A stretch of 64,000 bases of DNA, taken from Cordia subcordata (lineage: Eukaryota; Streptophyta; Magnoliopsida; Boraginales; Cordiaceae). The position numbers and the translations under genes are program-made. How positions within the stretch are numbered: position 1 is the first letter of the stretch; each line of letters opens with the position of its first letter. The DNA lies in the NCBI GenBank assembly GCA_028554755.1, contig JAPTOF010000002.1, forward strand, positions 29,581,001 through 29,645,000, given 5' to 3'. The notes below the pieces were generated by a model. It was given only the letters and a program-made list of their open reading frames with translations, was not told the origin of the DNA and did not search any database. Below are positions 1 to 9,554 of this stretch, piece by piece.

Positions 1-92
1 AGAGAGAGAGAGAGAAAAGATGTCAAGATATGATCAAATCCATGGGAGACTCTTATAAACTAATTTACTGTAATAGATAATCTTTATCTTAC

Positions 93-3000
93 ACGAGCAG
101 CAACATCAGTCGCAATTAGAAAATCCACCTGTTGCTTTCTAAAGAGCTCCAAAGCCTACGGAGACAACCAAGAGTAAGAGAGGAAAGCCAAAAATAGTTA
201 AGTGCATCTCAGAACGGAAGTTCCAGAGGAAGCTTACATCTAGACGCTGGGCCTGGGTGAGATTACCATGAAGTTCAGCAGCTTTAAGCCCAGCTAACCC
301 AAATAAAATCTTTAACCTATGAGCTTCCAGTTTGGTTCCACTATCAATTAAACAAAAAGATGTAAGGATTGGACCTCAAAACCTATTCATTTGTGAAGAT
401 GAGAAATTAGAAACAGTCAACTAAAAGACGAAGACACTATTTGATCAATCGCTAGCATCACCAAGAATGTATTATTTGGTTGGTTAACATAATATATCAG
501 TTCAGATTCAAATTAAGGGCGAAAAGATCCCAAATGACATCTATTTCTAATTCTGAACATATAAGCTTCTTACTTTCTGATCCAAGTCTTTTGGCTAGTT
601 CTCCATATCATATCATAAAAGAAGAACATCTAGGTGATTATGTAACTCACAACAAACAAATCTAGTTTTATCAGCCCATGGTAACATGCGTGGGCAGTGC
701 ATATGTGGTTTCTTAAGATTGTTGGCAAAGTAGTTCAAATAAGCTTGAGTAAGACCTGAAAATGATCACTTTAGATGTGAAGGTTTTGGAGCAAAGTGCA
801 AGAAGGACTGCTTCCTGATTTCCTTCACGCATTCGACGGATCCTAACCACCCTGTACAAAAGGCATCGCTAGAGTTTAGAGAATTGAGAATATTAGCTCA
901 TATTCAAAATGGTATTGGTTGAATGAATTATGGGCATTCCCTTGTAAATTGGCTTGTGATACAACTTTGAGAATAATGTTAAAATGAGCTTATATTGCCA
1001 AAAAGAACTGCCTCTGTTTCTCATAACTTACTCTTCTGTCAACGTCACTGGCCTTTTCGTGGATGGATCGGCTGATAGTCGCACAGGCTTGTTAAGAGAG
1101 AGTTTAATAAGCTCATCAACTTCCTCAGTCATAGTTGCAGAAAACAGCATTGTCTGCCTCCGCTTAGGGCACAACCTAACCTGGACACAGTCATAAGTCA
1201 TTTATCAGAAACTTATTAAAATATGCAGACCTATTATAAAACTAACAATATTTGACTATCCATCAACAAAGCACAGAGAAAATAAAATTGGTTTACTAAT
1301 CCATGGTGGGAACATGAGAATAAATAGCTAATCCTACTTCCAATACTTCCTTTATGAATACGTGACTTTTGCATGCAGATGTCTCATTCATGGTTATACC
1401 AAATCTCTGAAAACAGATTTTAGAGAACATACACTTCGATGCCTGGAACATAGGATCAAAGTCTCAGGTTTCTTTCTGAAAAGATAATGACATCTTTACA
1501 GAATAAGTGCATGTACTTGAACATGAAGATCAAGTATTGAGTGCAAAAAAGAAGCATCATACTCCATACCCAGAAATACAGGAGAACTGGCATAAAAGAT
1601 ATACGTCAGAAGGATCAATTTTATCCACTTGAAACTATCTATAACAATTTATATTCTACCCTTGATAATCTTGTCAACATACTGATCCAAGCTCAACATG
1701 GACAAGTAATGAATGAAATAAGATGGAGACTTCACATCTAGAAGGAAATGAGATCATAGAAGAAAGCCAAAACTTCCTTGATTATTTATTTCAACTAGAA
1801 GTCTATTGATCCCAATTCCACCAACGTATGTAACAATATAACATGTCCAAAAATGGTATAATGCTCAAAGAAAATTCCCAAGGAGTACAAAGCAAAAGTA
1901 AAAAGATACCAGCTCACGAATTTCAGCACTAAATCCAAGCTGGAGCAGACGATCTGCCTCATCAAGGATCAAAACAGCAAGATCATCCAAATCTATGGAC
2001 ATAGAATTGCGCAGATGATCAATCATACGTCCTGGAGTTGCCACAACAATATCTGGCAATGATCTTAAATCAGTCTCTTGCACCTGAAATGAGATTGGGA
2101 TGAACAAAAAAGCCTTAGGTAGAAACAGAAAAGGAGATGACCAAGATGATAAAGACAATTACTAATAACATTACAAAATAGATAATGTGCTTTCAGTAAA
2201 TTATTTTCTTCATCAGAGTGAGCAACCTTCTAATTGAAGCTTTACATGAAAGCCACAAATAGGTAATCAGAACTTATAGAAGACCTTTAACTAAGTCAAA
2301 GAAATGAAATTTTGTCTACCAAAGCCCATAGGCATCTTTAGAAGTCCATCTCCATTCTACCACTTTGTTGCCTTTGTGACTGGAACTTGTGATGCCCGCA
2401 TGCATACCAAGAAACTCAAAATTTGACACCATAATCAAGCAGACATTAGAAGAAAGTAAAGGAAATCAACAGATCTGAATTAACCTTTTCAGGTCGCCAA
2501 CAATAAATAACAACCACATTACTCATCCAACCAACAAAATTTTCGTCCAAAGAAAGGAAGAGAAAATTTCTGTTCTTCCAGTTTGCATATATAGTTCTTG
2601 CCTCAGAAAGATGCTGAATCTACATATATACATACATACACACACACACAGGGACAGAGCCAGAAAATTCTTTCAATGGGGTCAATGATAAGTAATTCGT
2701 ATATATTAAAAACTTGAGCCTTTCTTTAAGAACATATATATTATAATTGTCCTTGACGGGCCTTGTATTTTGAAAATGTTATATAATCATTTTATTTTCA
2801 ACACTACCAAATGCATCTATTGAAAGAAATCATTCTTAAATCAATCCTCCATTTGATTTATCAACTGATTCTTGGCAATATTAATAGTGAGAAAGCTCTT
2901 TCAACACCTGCAGTTTGCAATTGGCAAAACCAAACACTAATTTGACTAACAAATAAACAAAAAGATACACTAGTTTTCTTTTCCCCAATCAGAAAAGAAA

Positions 3001-6000
3001 TCGTTGCCTGTTCGTGCATTTGAAAAAGATTGATTTTTCACCTTTAGCCTCTCTATGCTTTTTCTTTTTCCTCTTTATTGTTATTCAAAGAAGTCAATAG
3101 ACCCTTTTTATTTGTTAAAAAACAAGAAGTTATGGGTTCATTTTATCATTTTAGTGGTGTCAATTATTAAACATGTATCATATACAAATGCATGCATTTT
3201 TTTGTTAGAGAAAAATTCAGTGGTGCCAAGTGACACCATTCAACAAAGAGTGGCGCCGTCCCTCCACATACATGCACACGTTCATATTCAAGAGATTAAG
3301 CTAATATGCTCTTAAGAGTGCAAGGTGAGCCACAATGAGAGGGTAAAAGCACAGAATCAAATTTCAAACACCTCCAATCAAGAGAGGGATGTAAAAATCA
3401 AAACAAACCTTTGACGAAAGCCCACCAACTACAAGACAACATCTGACATCATCCATAAATTGGGCAAGCTTTCCTATCATACTGTGAACCCTGAAAGAGA
3501 GAATTCAAGCTGGTCAACCATCTGCATGAATGATAAGCCTATCAAGAAACAGAAATTAGTTTAAAATTTTCTAATTTAAGTTCAAACCAAAATGTGTAGA
3601 ATGTACCTCAATGTATCGTACTGTTATCTACCATCCACATCATTCAAAGGAAATTAAATCTCATAAAAATCTCAAAAGGAACTTATCCTATAAAGAATAC
3701 TAAACCAACTAGAAATCTGGATATTACTTGTTCATGTAAGATTGTAACACATTCACTGCATACTGAGAGAAAGAAGAATGGTGGAGGAGAACCAGTGGTG
3801 GATCTAGAAAAAAATTTTACCGGGGTCAATATTAAATTAACAAACTAATTTTGAAAAAAAAAATGAATATTTAACAAGCAACTTAGTGTTAATTTTTTTA
3901 ATGATTAGTGTTAATTATTTTTAATGATGGATCAGCCTCAAGAGAACTAAGATCAATAATTCGTTCTTGAATATCAGGTGTCTTTTGAATGAAGAAATTG
4001 AAGGAATTTGTTTTCAAAATATCTCTCCATCAAATAAAATTTTTTAACAATCCTTATTTATTTTCTTAATTAAGAGGGGCCAATTAAAATTTTTAAATGG
4101 GGTCAATTTATTAAAAAGAAAGAAAGAAAGAAAGACAGAAGCTTACCTTATACATTAATTTCCTAAAAATAAGAGAGGTCAATCGACCCCCCATATAGCT
4201 ACATACATCCACTAGTGGGGAGAACTATCTTGCAAAAAGAATAAATTTACAAGGAAAACCAGACAAAATATAATCAAAGAGGAGCAGGAACTATTTTCTG
4301 CCAAGCAGACATCGTCCACCGAGTCAGATAGCTTGAATGATAATTTTCAAGTTGCAATTGTCTTGGTTTCTTTCTTTTTGTCAACACATCCTACAAATCA
4401 GAGAGCTCAAACACTTTATACTCATAGATTACATAAATTTAGGTTTAAGTCAGGCAAGCAGATGGATTCACTCTCTGGTTACCTACTTATCCAGGATATC
4501 ACATCACTCATTACTCATTAGCTTGAGAAAAAATCATCTAGCATTTTTGCTTATCATACCACTGACACCTACTATAACCAGTGCCCTACTATTTCGCATG
4601 CAGCTGACCTATCAACGCTAGCTTGAAACTTTTAAAATTCTTATGCCTATAAGAAATCTCCACATGAGCAATTATATGAAAATTTCAGGGAAAAGTAAAG
4701 AAACTTAACAACATGAAGATAGTAAAGGCATACTCTTCACAGATAAAGACAAGAAGATCATAAAAATGGCAAGTATTGAAGCATTAGAAATGGCAGAGAA
4801 AAATAGGTTGCAGATATCAAAACTTACTGGACAGCCAACTCTCTTGTTGGAGTAAGTATGAGAACCCTAGTAGCAGGCCTATTCTTTAGACGAAACAATA
4901 GCCTCTCCAGTGTAGGTAAGGCATAGGCAGCAGTCTGCACAAAACAAACAAATTTAATGAGCATTTTTTCCTCTCAAATCATGATCATTATCGTCAATCC
5001 AATATGGTAAGCATCCTTTTCACTACATAAACATTTTTCAAAGAACAAGACAGAAAATAGTCTCATTAAATATCTTAATCCCATATGTTTCTCAATCAAC
5101 TTTGGACAGATTTCTCAGGATTAACCTCTGAAATAACTATATAAACTTAACATGTAAAACAGATCACTTTATGTATACCTTCCCTGAACCCGTGACTGCA
5201 CTTCCACATATGTCACGGCCAGTTAATGCTAATGGTATGCAAGCAGCCTACAAAAGTTAAATCATATCAGAACAAGGGGGGAGAAAAACCCCCCCGGGGG
5301 GGGGGGTGTTGCACTTTGCAATGCTGGACTTTGTTTTATAAAGAATTTGCAAACACAGCTAAAAAGTAACAAACATTACTAGATGTACTTTGGAAATCAT
5401 CGAGAACCTGAATTGGGGTCGGCTTTTTATAGCCCAAAGCTTCACAAGCTCGAAGCAATGGCCTCGATAAATGAAGATCCATAAATGAATTTGCATGGTA
5501 TGCCACTCCCTCCACCGTAGAGAAAAATGGTTTTTTCTCATTTGCAGCCGCACTTACATCATCGTCATCATCCTCCGCTTTATATTCCTCCTAAAATTAT
5601 CCAAAAGAAAAAAAAAATGCACTCCATTTAATCCAAGACTTATTCCTAGCAAAAGAACACACAAACAGAGATACGTCTACTCCAAAGAATTAACAATGTT
5701 ATACAATATATGTGACGTTCAAAATATAAACAGTACTCCAAAATAAATTCTACCTAAATTAAACCAAAAAGAAAAAAAAAGTGCACACAAACAAACACTC
5801 CTTTAATCCAAAAAATAAATGAAATTCCCAAACTTATTCCTTCTAAAATTATCAAAAGAAACACACACGTCAACGCGGAAAAACACACGCCTCAATCCAA
5901 AAATAAACGAATAAATTTCCTCCCAAATCTCCAAAAGCAACTGGAGCGAATTTGGAGAAAGACCGCAAATTCACTTACTTGGTGGGCCGGCGAATCCTCG

Positions 6001-6320
6001 CCGTCCTCGTCGTTGGCAGCGGCGGAAGCGATTGGGGCGGGAAGTTGCCGGAGAGCTTTGGAGATTTTGTCATCAATAGAGGTTGTGCTCCGGCGGGCGT
6101 GCTCGTCGGCGACAGATTCAGAGTAGGCCGAGAAATCCCATGGAGATTGCGTCTTCTTCTTAGCTTTGGAGGCCTTTTTTTGGCCTTCTCTTTTGTTGCT
6201 GCTGCTATCTCGTTCATCTTCTTCCTCTTCCTCTTCCTCTTCGTCCTCCTCTTCGCTTTCGTCGTGTTCGTATTCGAGTTCTTCGTCGCTGGGAGGTTCA
6301 AACACGAATTCTGAAGCCAT
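93..6320 (-). CDS. RH28: DEAD-box ATP-dependent RNA helicase, RH28/Drs1/DDX27-like (3' end outside window)
   Basis: Ten exons (456 codons) are visible: 6320-5979, 5590-5408, 5247-5179, 4934-4828, 3490-3409, 2083-1910, 1180-1032, 851-756, 340-238, 155-93. All junctions keep frame with GT-AG introns. The N-terminus is very acidic (a Glu/Asp run at about residues 15-40), followed by a Lys-rich stretch. Helicase motifs appear in order: Q motif (KKPTPIQ), motif I (SAVTGSGKT, split by an intron), Ia (PTRELAVQ), Ib (TPGR), II (DEAD), III (SAT), and the start of motif V (IATDVAAR). Motif VI and the C-terminal tail must lie left of base 1. The family (yeast Drs1, human DDX27, Arabidopsis RH28) acts in nucleolar 60S subunit assembly; this role is by homology. 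The start is the ATG at 6320; the upstream in-frame codon at 6335 is TTG. Two introns hold decayed hAT-type elements. Confidence 0.93.
2649..3264 (-). mobile_element. decayed hAT-type element with transposase relic, in an intron of the helicase gene
   Basis: The ends are imperfect inverted repeats: CAGGGACAGAGCC at the left, and GAGGGACGGCGCC when the right end is read on the minus strand. Eight-base flanks CACACACA and CACATACA fit a hAT target duplication with one mismatch, although the left copy lies in a CA repeat and is weak on its own. Inside, around 2910-2790 on the minus strand, a broken reading frame shows the hAT dimerisation signature (GVERAFS, then after a frameshift [13 protein letters not shown] and stops). 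It is inserted between exons 5 and 6 of the helicase gene. Confidence 0.6.
3793..4217. mobile_element. non-autonomous hAT-like element, 425 bp, in an intron of the helicase gene
   Basis: The left end CAGTGGTGGATC and the right end read in reverse (CACTAGTGGATG) are imperfect terminal inverted repeats. Eight-base flanks AGGAGAAC (3785-3792) and GGGAGAAC (4218-4225) match at 7 of 8 positions, the hAT target-site length. No coding remnant was recognised. It sits between exons 4 and 5 of the helicase gene. Its ends relate it to the elements at 2649 and 21862. Confidence 0.6.
5289..5306. repeat. C7-G11 homopolymer junction in a helicase intron
   Basis: A run of seven C is followed directly by eleven G, inside the intron between exons 3 and 2 (genomic order). 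It is self-complementary and an assembly-error-prone site; length may be unreliable. Confidence 0.8.
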
Positions 6321-6390
6321 TGGAGAAGAACTCAAGGTGAATGTTACGAGCAGTAACTGTGAGCTTGGGGATTGGAGACGGATGGAGGGT

Positions 6391-6399
6391 TTAGGGTTT
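6391..6399 (-). promoter_or_regulatory. telo-box (AAACCCTAA) upstream of the helicase gene
   Basis: AAACCCTAA is read on the minus strand about 70 bases upstream of the RH28-like ATG. Telo-boxes are typical of plant ribosomal-protein and ribosome-biogenesis promoters, which fits the inferred role of the gene. Function is inferred from motif and position only. Confidence 0.6.
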
Positions 6400-6432
6400 T
6401 AGGCTTAATTGAGCGGGGGGACGGTGTCGTTT

Positions 6433-6438
6433 TGGGCC
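6433..6438 (-). promoter_or_regulatory. site II-type element (TGGGCC / GGCCCA)
   Basis: TGGGCC on the plus strand lies about 115 bases upstream of the helicase ATG and 34 bases beyond the telo-box. A TATA-like ATATAAG is readable on the minus strand just upstream (about 6447-6441). Site II plus telo-box is the known pairing in plant translation-machinery promoters. Confidence 0.5.
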
Positions 6439-7008
6439 ACTTATATCCGGTAGCATCAGGTGCACGGTACAATGTCCACCCACCACCGTACGCTATATAA
6501 ACCCTTTTTTTCCTAAATTAAATTTCCTCCCCTCATGTTTCACAACTCAAATAAAATTTAAGCTACAAATTTGCTACAATAATCTCATTTGCCTTAAGCT
6601 ACAGTCATTCTTCAAATCATAACAGCAATTCTTCAAATTGCTATAAATTTGCTGCAACAACTACTACAAATACCTCAATTAAAGTGAAAAAAGTAGGAAT
6701 TAACAACTACAAAAATCAAACTGGATTGACTAAATAGTCTTATGCGAATTGTTTTTGTTCATAGTATGTTGATCTTTACATACTACAAAAATCAAATTGT
6801 ATATTTGTTTATCTCTTTCCACTAATTTGGGTATCGTAAATGTATTGCACAAAGAGCTTATCAATACTGAACAAAAATCTATGACTATTTGGGCATTTAT
6901 ACTTATTGTCATACTTTGTGAGTTTTAGTAAACAAACAGCTTATGCGCTATGAACAAACAAAATTTTCATACTAAACAAACATTTGTTATTGTTTGAAAA
7001 TTTTACTT

Positions 7009-7440
7009 GTCAACAGACATTGTGATGATCAATAGATTTTATTGACCAAATAGCTTATGGATACTAAACAAATAGTCTTTTTATTTTGAACAAACAACTG
7101 TTTTCATGTATAGATGTTTGTTAATTTTATATTTGTCAACAGATATTGCGATGATCTCTGGATTTTATTAGACAAGTAACTTATGAATACTGAATAAATA
7201 GTATTTTTATTCAGAATAAACATCTATGACTATTTCATGTATAAATGTTTGTCAATTTTACACTTGTTAACAGATATTGTGATGATTTGTGGATTTTACT
7301 AGACAAAAAACTTATGAATACTGAATAAAGAGTTTTTTTATTTTGAACAAATATCTGTGATTATTTTCATGTATAGATATTTGTTAATTTTGTATTTGTC
7401 AACAAATATTATGATGACCTGTGGATTTTATTGAATAAAT
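7009..7440. repeat. tandem array of about 130-bp units, diverged
   Basis: The phrase G(T)(C/T)AACA(G/A)A(C/T)ATT recurs at 7009, 7135, 7266 and 7398. Each is followed by a similar stretch including GGATTTTA and CTTATGAATACTGAATAAA. Spacing is 126-132 bases. A weaker copy seems to extend leftward to about 6880. No open reading frame spans it. Confidence 0.75.
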
Positions 7441-7448
7441 AGCTTATG

Positions 7449-7451
7449 AGA

Positions 7452-7493
<42 letters not shown>
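7449..7493. repeat. (GA)n microsatellite
   Basis: About 20 GA units follow directly after the 130-bp tandem array. GA-rich DNA continues irregularly to about 7650. Confidence 0.9.
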
Positions 7494-7499
<6 letters not shown>

Positions 7500-8506
7500 A
7501 TACCGAAGAGAGCTTGAAGCTCGCAACATAGTGACTTGGTAGTGGTGCGATGATCAACGAACAAAAGAGAAGAGAAGAAGAGAGAAAGGAGGGGGGAGAG
7601 GAGAGAGAGAGAGGTGAAGAGGGAGAAATTAGAGGAGAGAGAGATTCACATTTTTTTTAAGTGTGATATATCATGTTCTGTGCTCCTGCAGGATTATGAT
7701 GTAATTTGTGGTCGTTTTGTTTGTCTGTAAATGTGTCTTCTTTGATTTGTAGCTAGTGATTGCCCAGGTCAATGTGTGATCACCAAAGGTGAAGTAAGAC
7801 TTCAGATGCTCTCTCCGCCCATGTCAAATACCCTTAGCTAGTTCTGCTGAGTAAAGGTAGGAGTTGATTTGTGAAATCACACAACCTTATTTTTTCTTGT
7901 ATTATTGGCTTATTGCATTAAGCTCCCCATATTTTTCATAATTACTGGAATCCCTTGTCTTGGTTTTCCAGGTGCACTTTGATTCCCCTAGCTTTTCTAT
8001 GTTCATGTAAATAATATTTTTCTCTTTTACTTCTAACCCAACTCAACTCGTCAGTCAATAGAATTTGAACTTAAAACTATCACTCTTAATGGAATTAGTT
8101 CAAATATTTGACATTTATGTGCAAAATAATTTAGGCAAAACTTTTTATTTAGTCATTTCTTTTTTTAAACGTGTTGAAATTATATGAGAATATGTCAATA
8201 CCTAAGACATATAACATAATTTATTTTCATATAAAACACAACTTTCAAAAACATATGACACAACTTTTGAAAACATGTGATACTATACAATTATGCCCAT
8301 TGTCAATACACTACAAAAATTATTGCTTTTAAACCAGTAATAGGAATGCAATCGCCTAAAATTGATTTATATTATTTTTGATCGTGTTTGTTATTCAATT
8401 TACCCAAAGTCATAATCAATGTAAATACGTGATTCAATTGTACCAGACCGAACACTAGTTGTGTTACAAGTTACAACTCTAATTTTTAGGTAAATCACAA
8501 AACTTA

Positions 8507-8717
8507 GGGCTTGTTTAGATTGATTATTATTTTTTTCTAAAAAAGTTATATTACTTTTACAATAACTACTTTGATTTGATTTCTAGAAAAGGTGAAATTT
8601 TGAAAAAAAGCTCAAATACATTTTTTTAGAAGTCAGAATTTTCAGCTTCTAAAAAAAAGTCATTTTTCAAAAGTTATTAAAAAAAACACTTTAAAAAAAA
8701 ATGATCCAAACGAGCCC
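8507..8717. mobile_element. Tourist-like (PIF/Harbinger) MITE, copy 1, 211 bp
   Basis: Left end GGGCTTGTTTAGATTGATT and reverse-read right end GGGCTCGTTTGGATCATT form terminal inverted repeats. Flanking trinucleotides are TTA (left) and CTA (right), an imperfect TWA target duplication. The interior is AT-rich and shares phrases (TCAGCTTCTAAAAAA, CAAAAGTTATTAAAAAA) with copies at 23913 and 35248. Non-coding. Confidence 0.75.
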
Positions 8718-9147
8718 CTAGATGTCTCAGTTGATTTGGATCAAACTTAGACGTGTTACATCTAGTTCCAAAGGTAAATTCATCAACCTTGAGGCTTGAT
8801 ATGGATTAAAGAATTTTTTTTAACTTGAACTTGAGAATATGTTTCACAAATTAACTTAAGTAAATGATTGCTTATGCCATACTGGTTTTGCCCAGTTAAT
8901 AAAGGCTAATAGATTACATGATATTTGACTATAAACTAATTTGGATCAATTTTTCCAATTAATTTAACTAAGCCTTGTGAATTAAATAAGTTATAAATGC
9001 TAAATCACACAATCATTTGCAATTTATCCTTATCGAAACGAAAACTACATACAAGGGGAATGAATGTATTGTGTCACTCCAAACAGGTTGTTGTCAGACA
9101 TCTCAAGACTGACGTTTCCTACACCCGTCGGGCTGGCATATGATTAT

Positions 9148-9166
9148 CCAATCAGAGTTAGCCACA
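9148..9166 (+). promoter_or_regulatory. ERSE-like element with one mismatch (CCAAT-N9-CCACA)
   Basis: CCAAT at 9148-9152, nine spacer bases, then CCACA at 9162-9166, one base off the ER stress response element CCAAT-N9-CCACG. It lies upstream of the GRP94 gene. Confidence 0.45.
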
Positions 9167-9303
9167 TGGACAAAACATTTAGTCCCACAAATTCTACCAG
9201 TGAACCCGCAGACACTGTAGAGAAACCCGGTCATCTGCCGAGTCGTCGCGTGGAGTCTTCCAGAACCCTTATGGTATAACCACGTCTATTGAGCCAACAC
9301 TTA

Positions 9304-9322
9304 CCAATACCGAGCTGCCACG
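9304..9322 (+). promoter_or_regulatory. canonical ER stress response element (CCAAT-N9-CCACG)
   Basis: CCAAT at 9304-9308 and CCACG at 9318-9322 are separated by exactly nine bases, a perfect ERSE consensus. It lies about 235 bases upstream of the GRP94 start codon and about 120 bases before a TATA-like box. ERSE is the known binding arrangement for NF-Y plus ER-stress bZIP factors (plant bZIP28/bZIP60). It predicts induction by unfolded protein in the ER. Confidence 0.8.
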
Positions 9323-9339
9323 TCGTTAACAAACTTCTC

Positions 9340-9360
9340 CCAATCGTCAGATCCTCCACG
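9340..9360 (+). promoter_or_regulatory. second ERSE-like pair (CCAAT-N11-CCACG)
   Basis: CCAAT at 9340-9344 and CCACG at 9356-9360 with an 11-base spacer, two longer than consensus. A third CCAAT (9376-9380) and a CCACGTCA core (9411-9418, UPRE/bZIP-type) follow before the TATA-like box. Confidence 0.45.
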
Positions 9361-9425
9361 CTGGCAGCATATAAACCAATCAGAAACATTCGACTCGTGG
9401 CAGTGCCAGACCACGTCAGATCACT

Positions 9426-9433
9426 CTATATTA
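9426..9433 (+). promoter_or_regulatory. TATA-like box of the GRP94 gene
   Basis: TATATTAA about 125 bases upstream of the ATG, directly after the ERSE cluster. Position fits a transcription start near 9455-9465. Confidence 0.5.
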
Positions 9434-9554
9434 AGTTACTCAGTACTCCCTCGCTTCAAAACGCAGAAAAATTTGAGCTTAAACTCAAATACGCGATTTT
9501 GCAAAATCTTAGCGGTGCTGATAAGCAGAAACACAAAATAGCGTTTTGCAGAAA

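Larger units (their letters stand above)
6403..9062. other. head-to-head intergenic region between helicase and GRP94 genes
   Basis: About 2.7 kb of mostly AT-rich DNA with no recognisable gene. It holds the helicase promoter motifs, a roughly 130-bp tandem array (7009-7440), a GA microsatellite (7449-7493) with further purine-rich DNA to about 7650, and a Tourist-like MITE (8507-8717). Confidence 0.7.

Noticed and set aside
5952..6402. plus-strand open frames opposite the helicase first exon
   Set aside because: Shadows of the acidic, low-complexity first exon; the Ser-rich and Phe-rich products have no family features.
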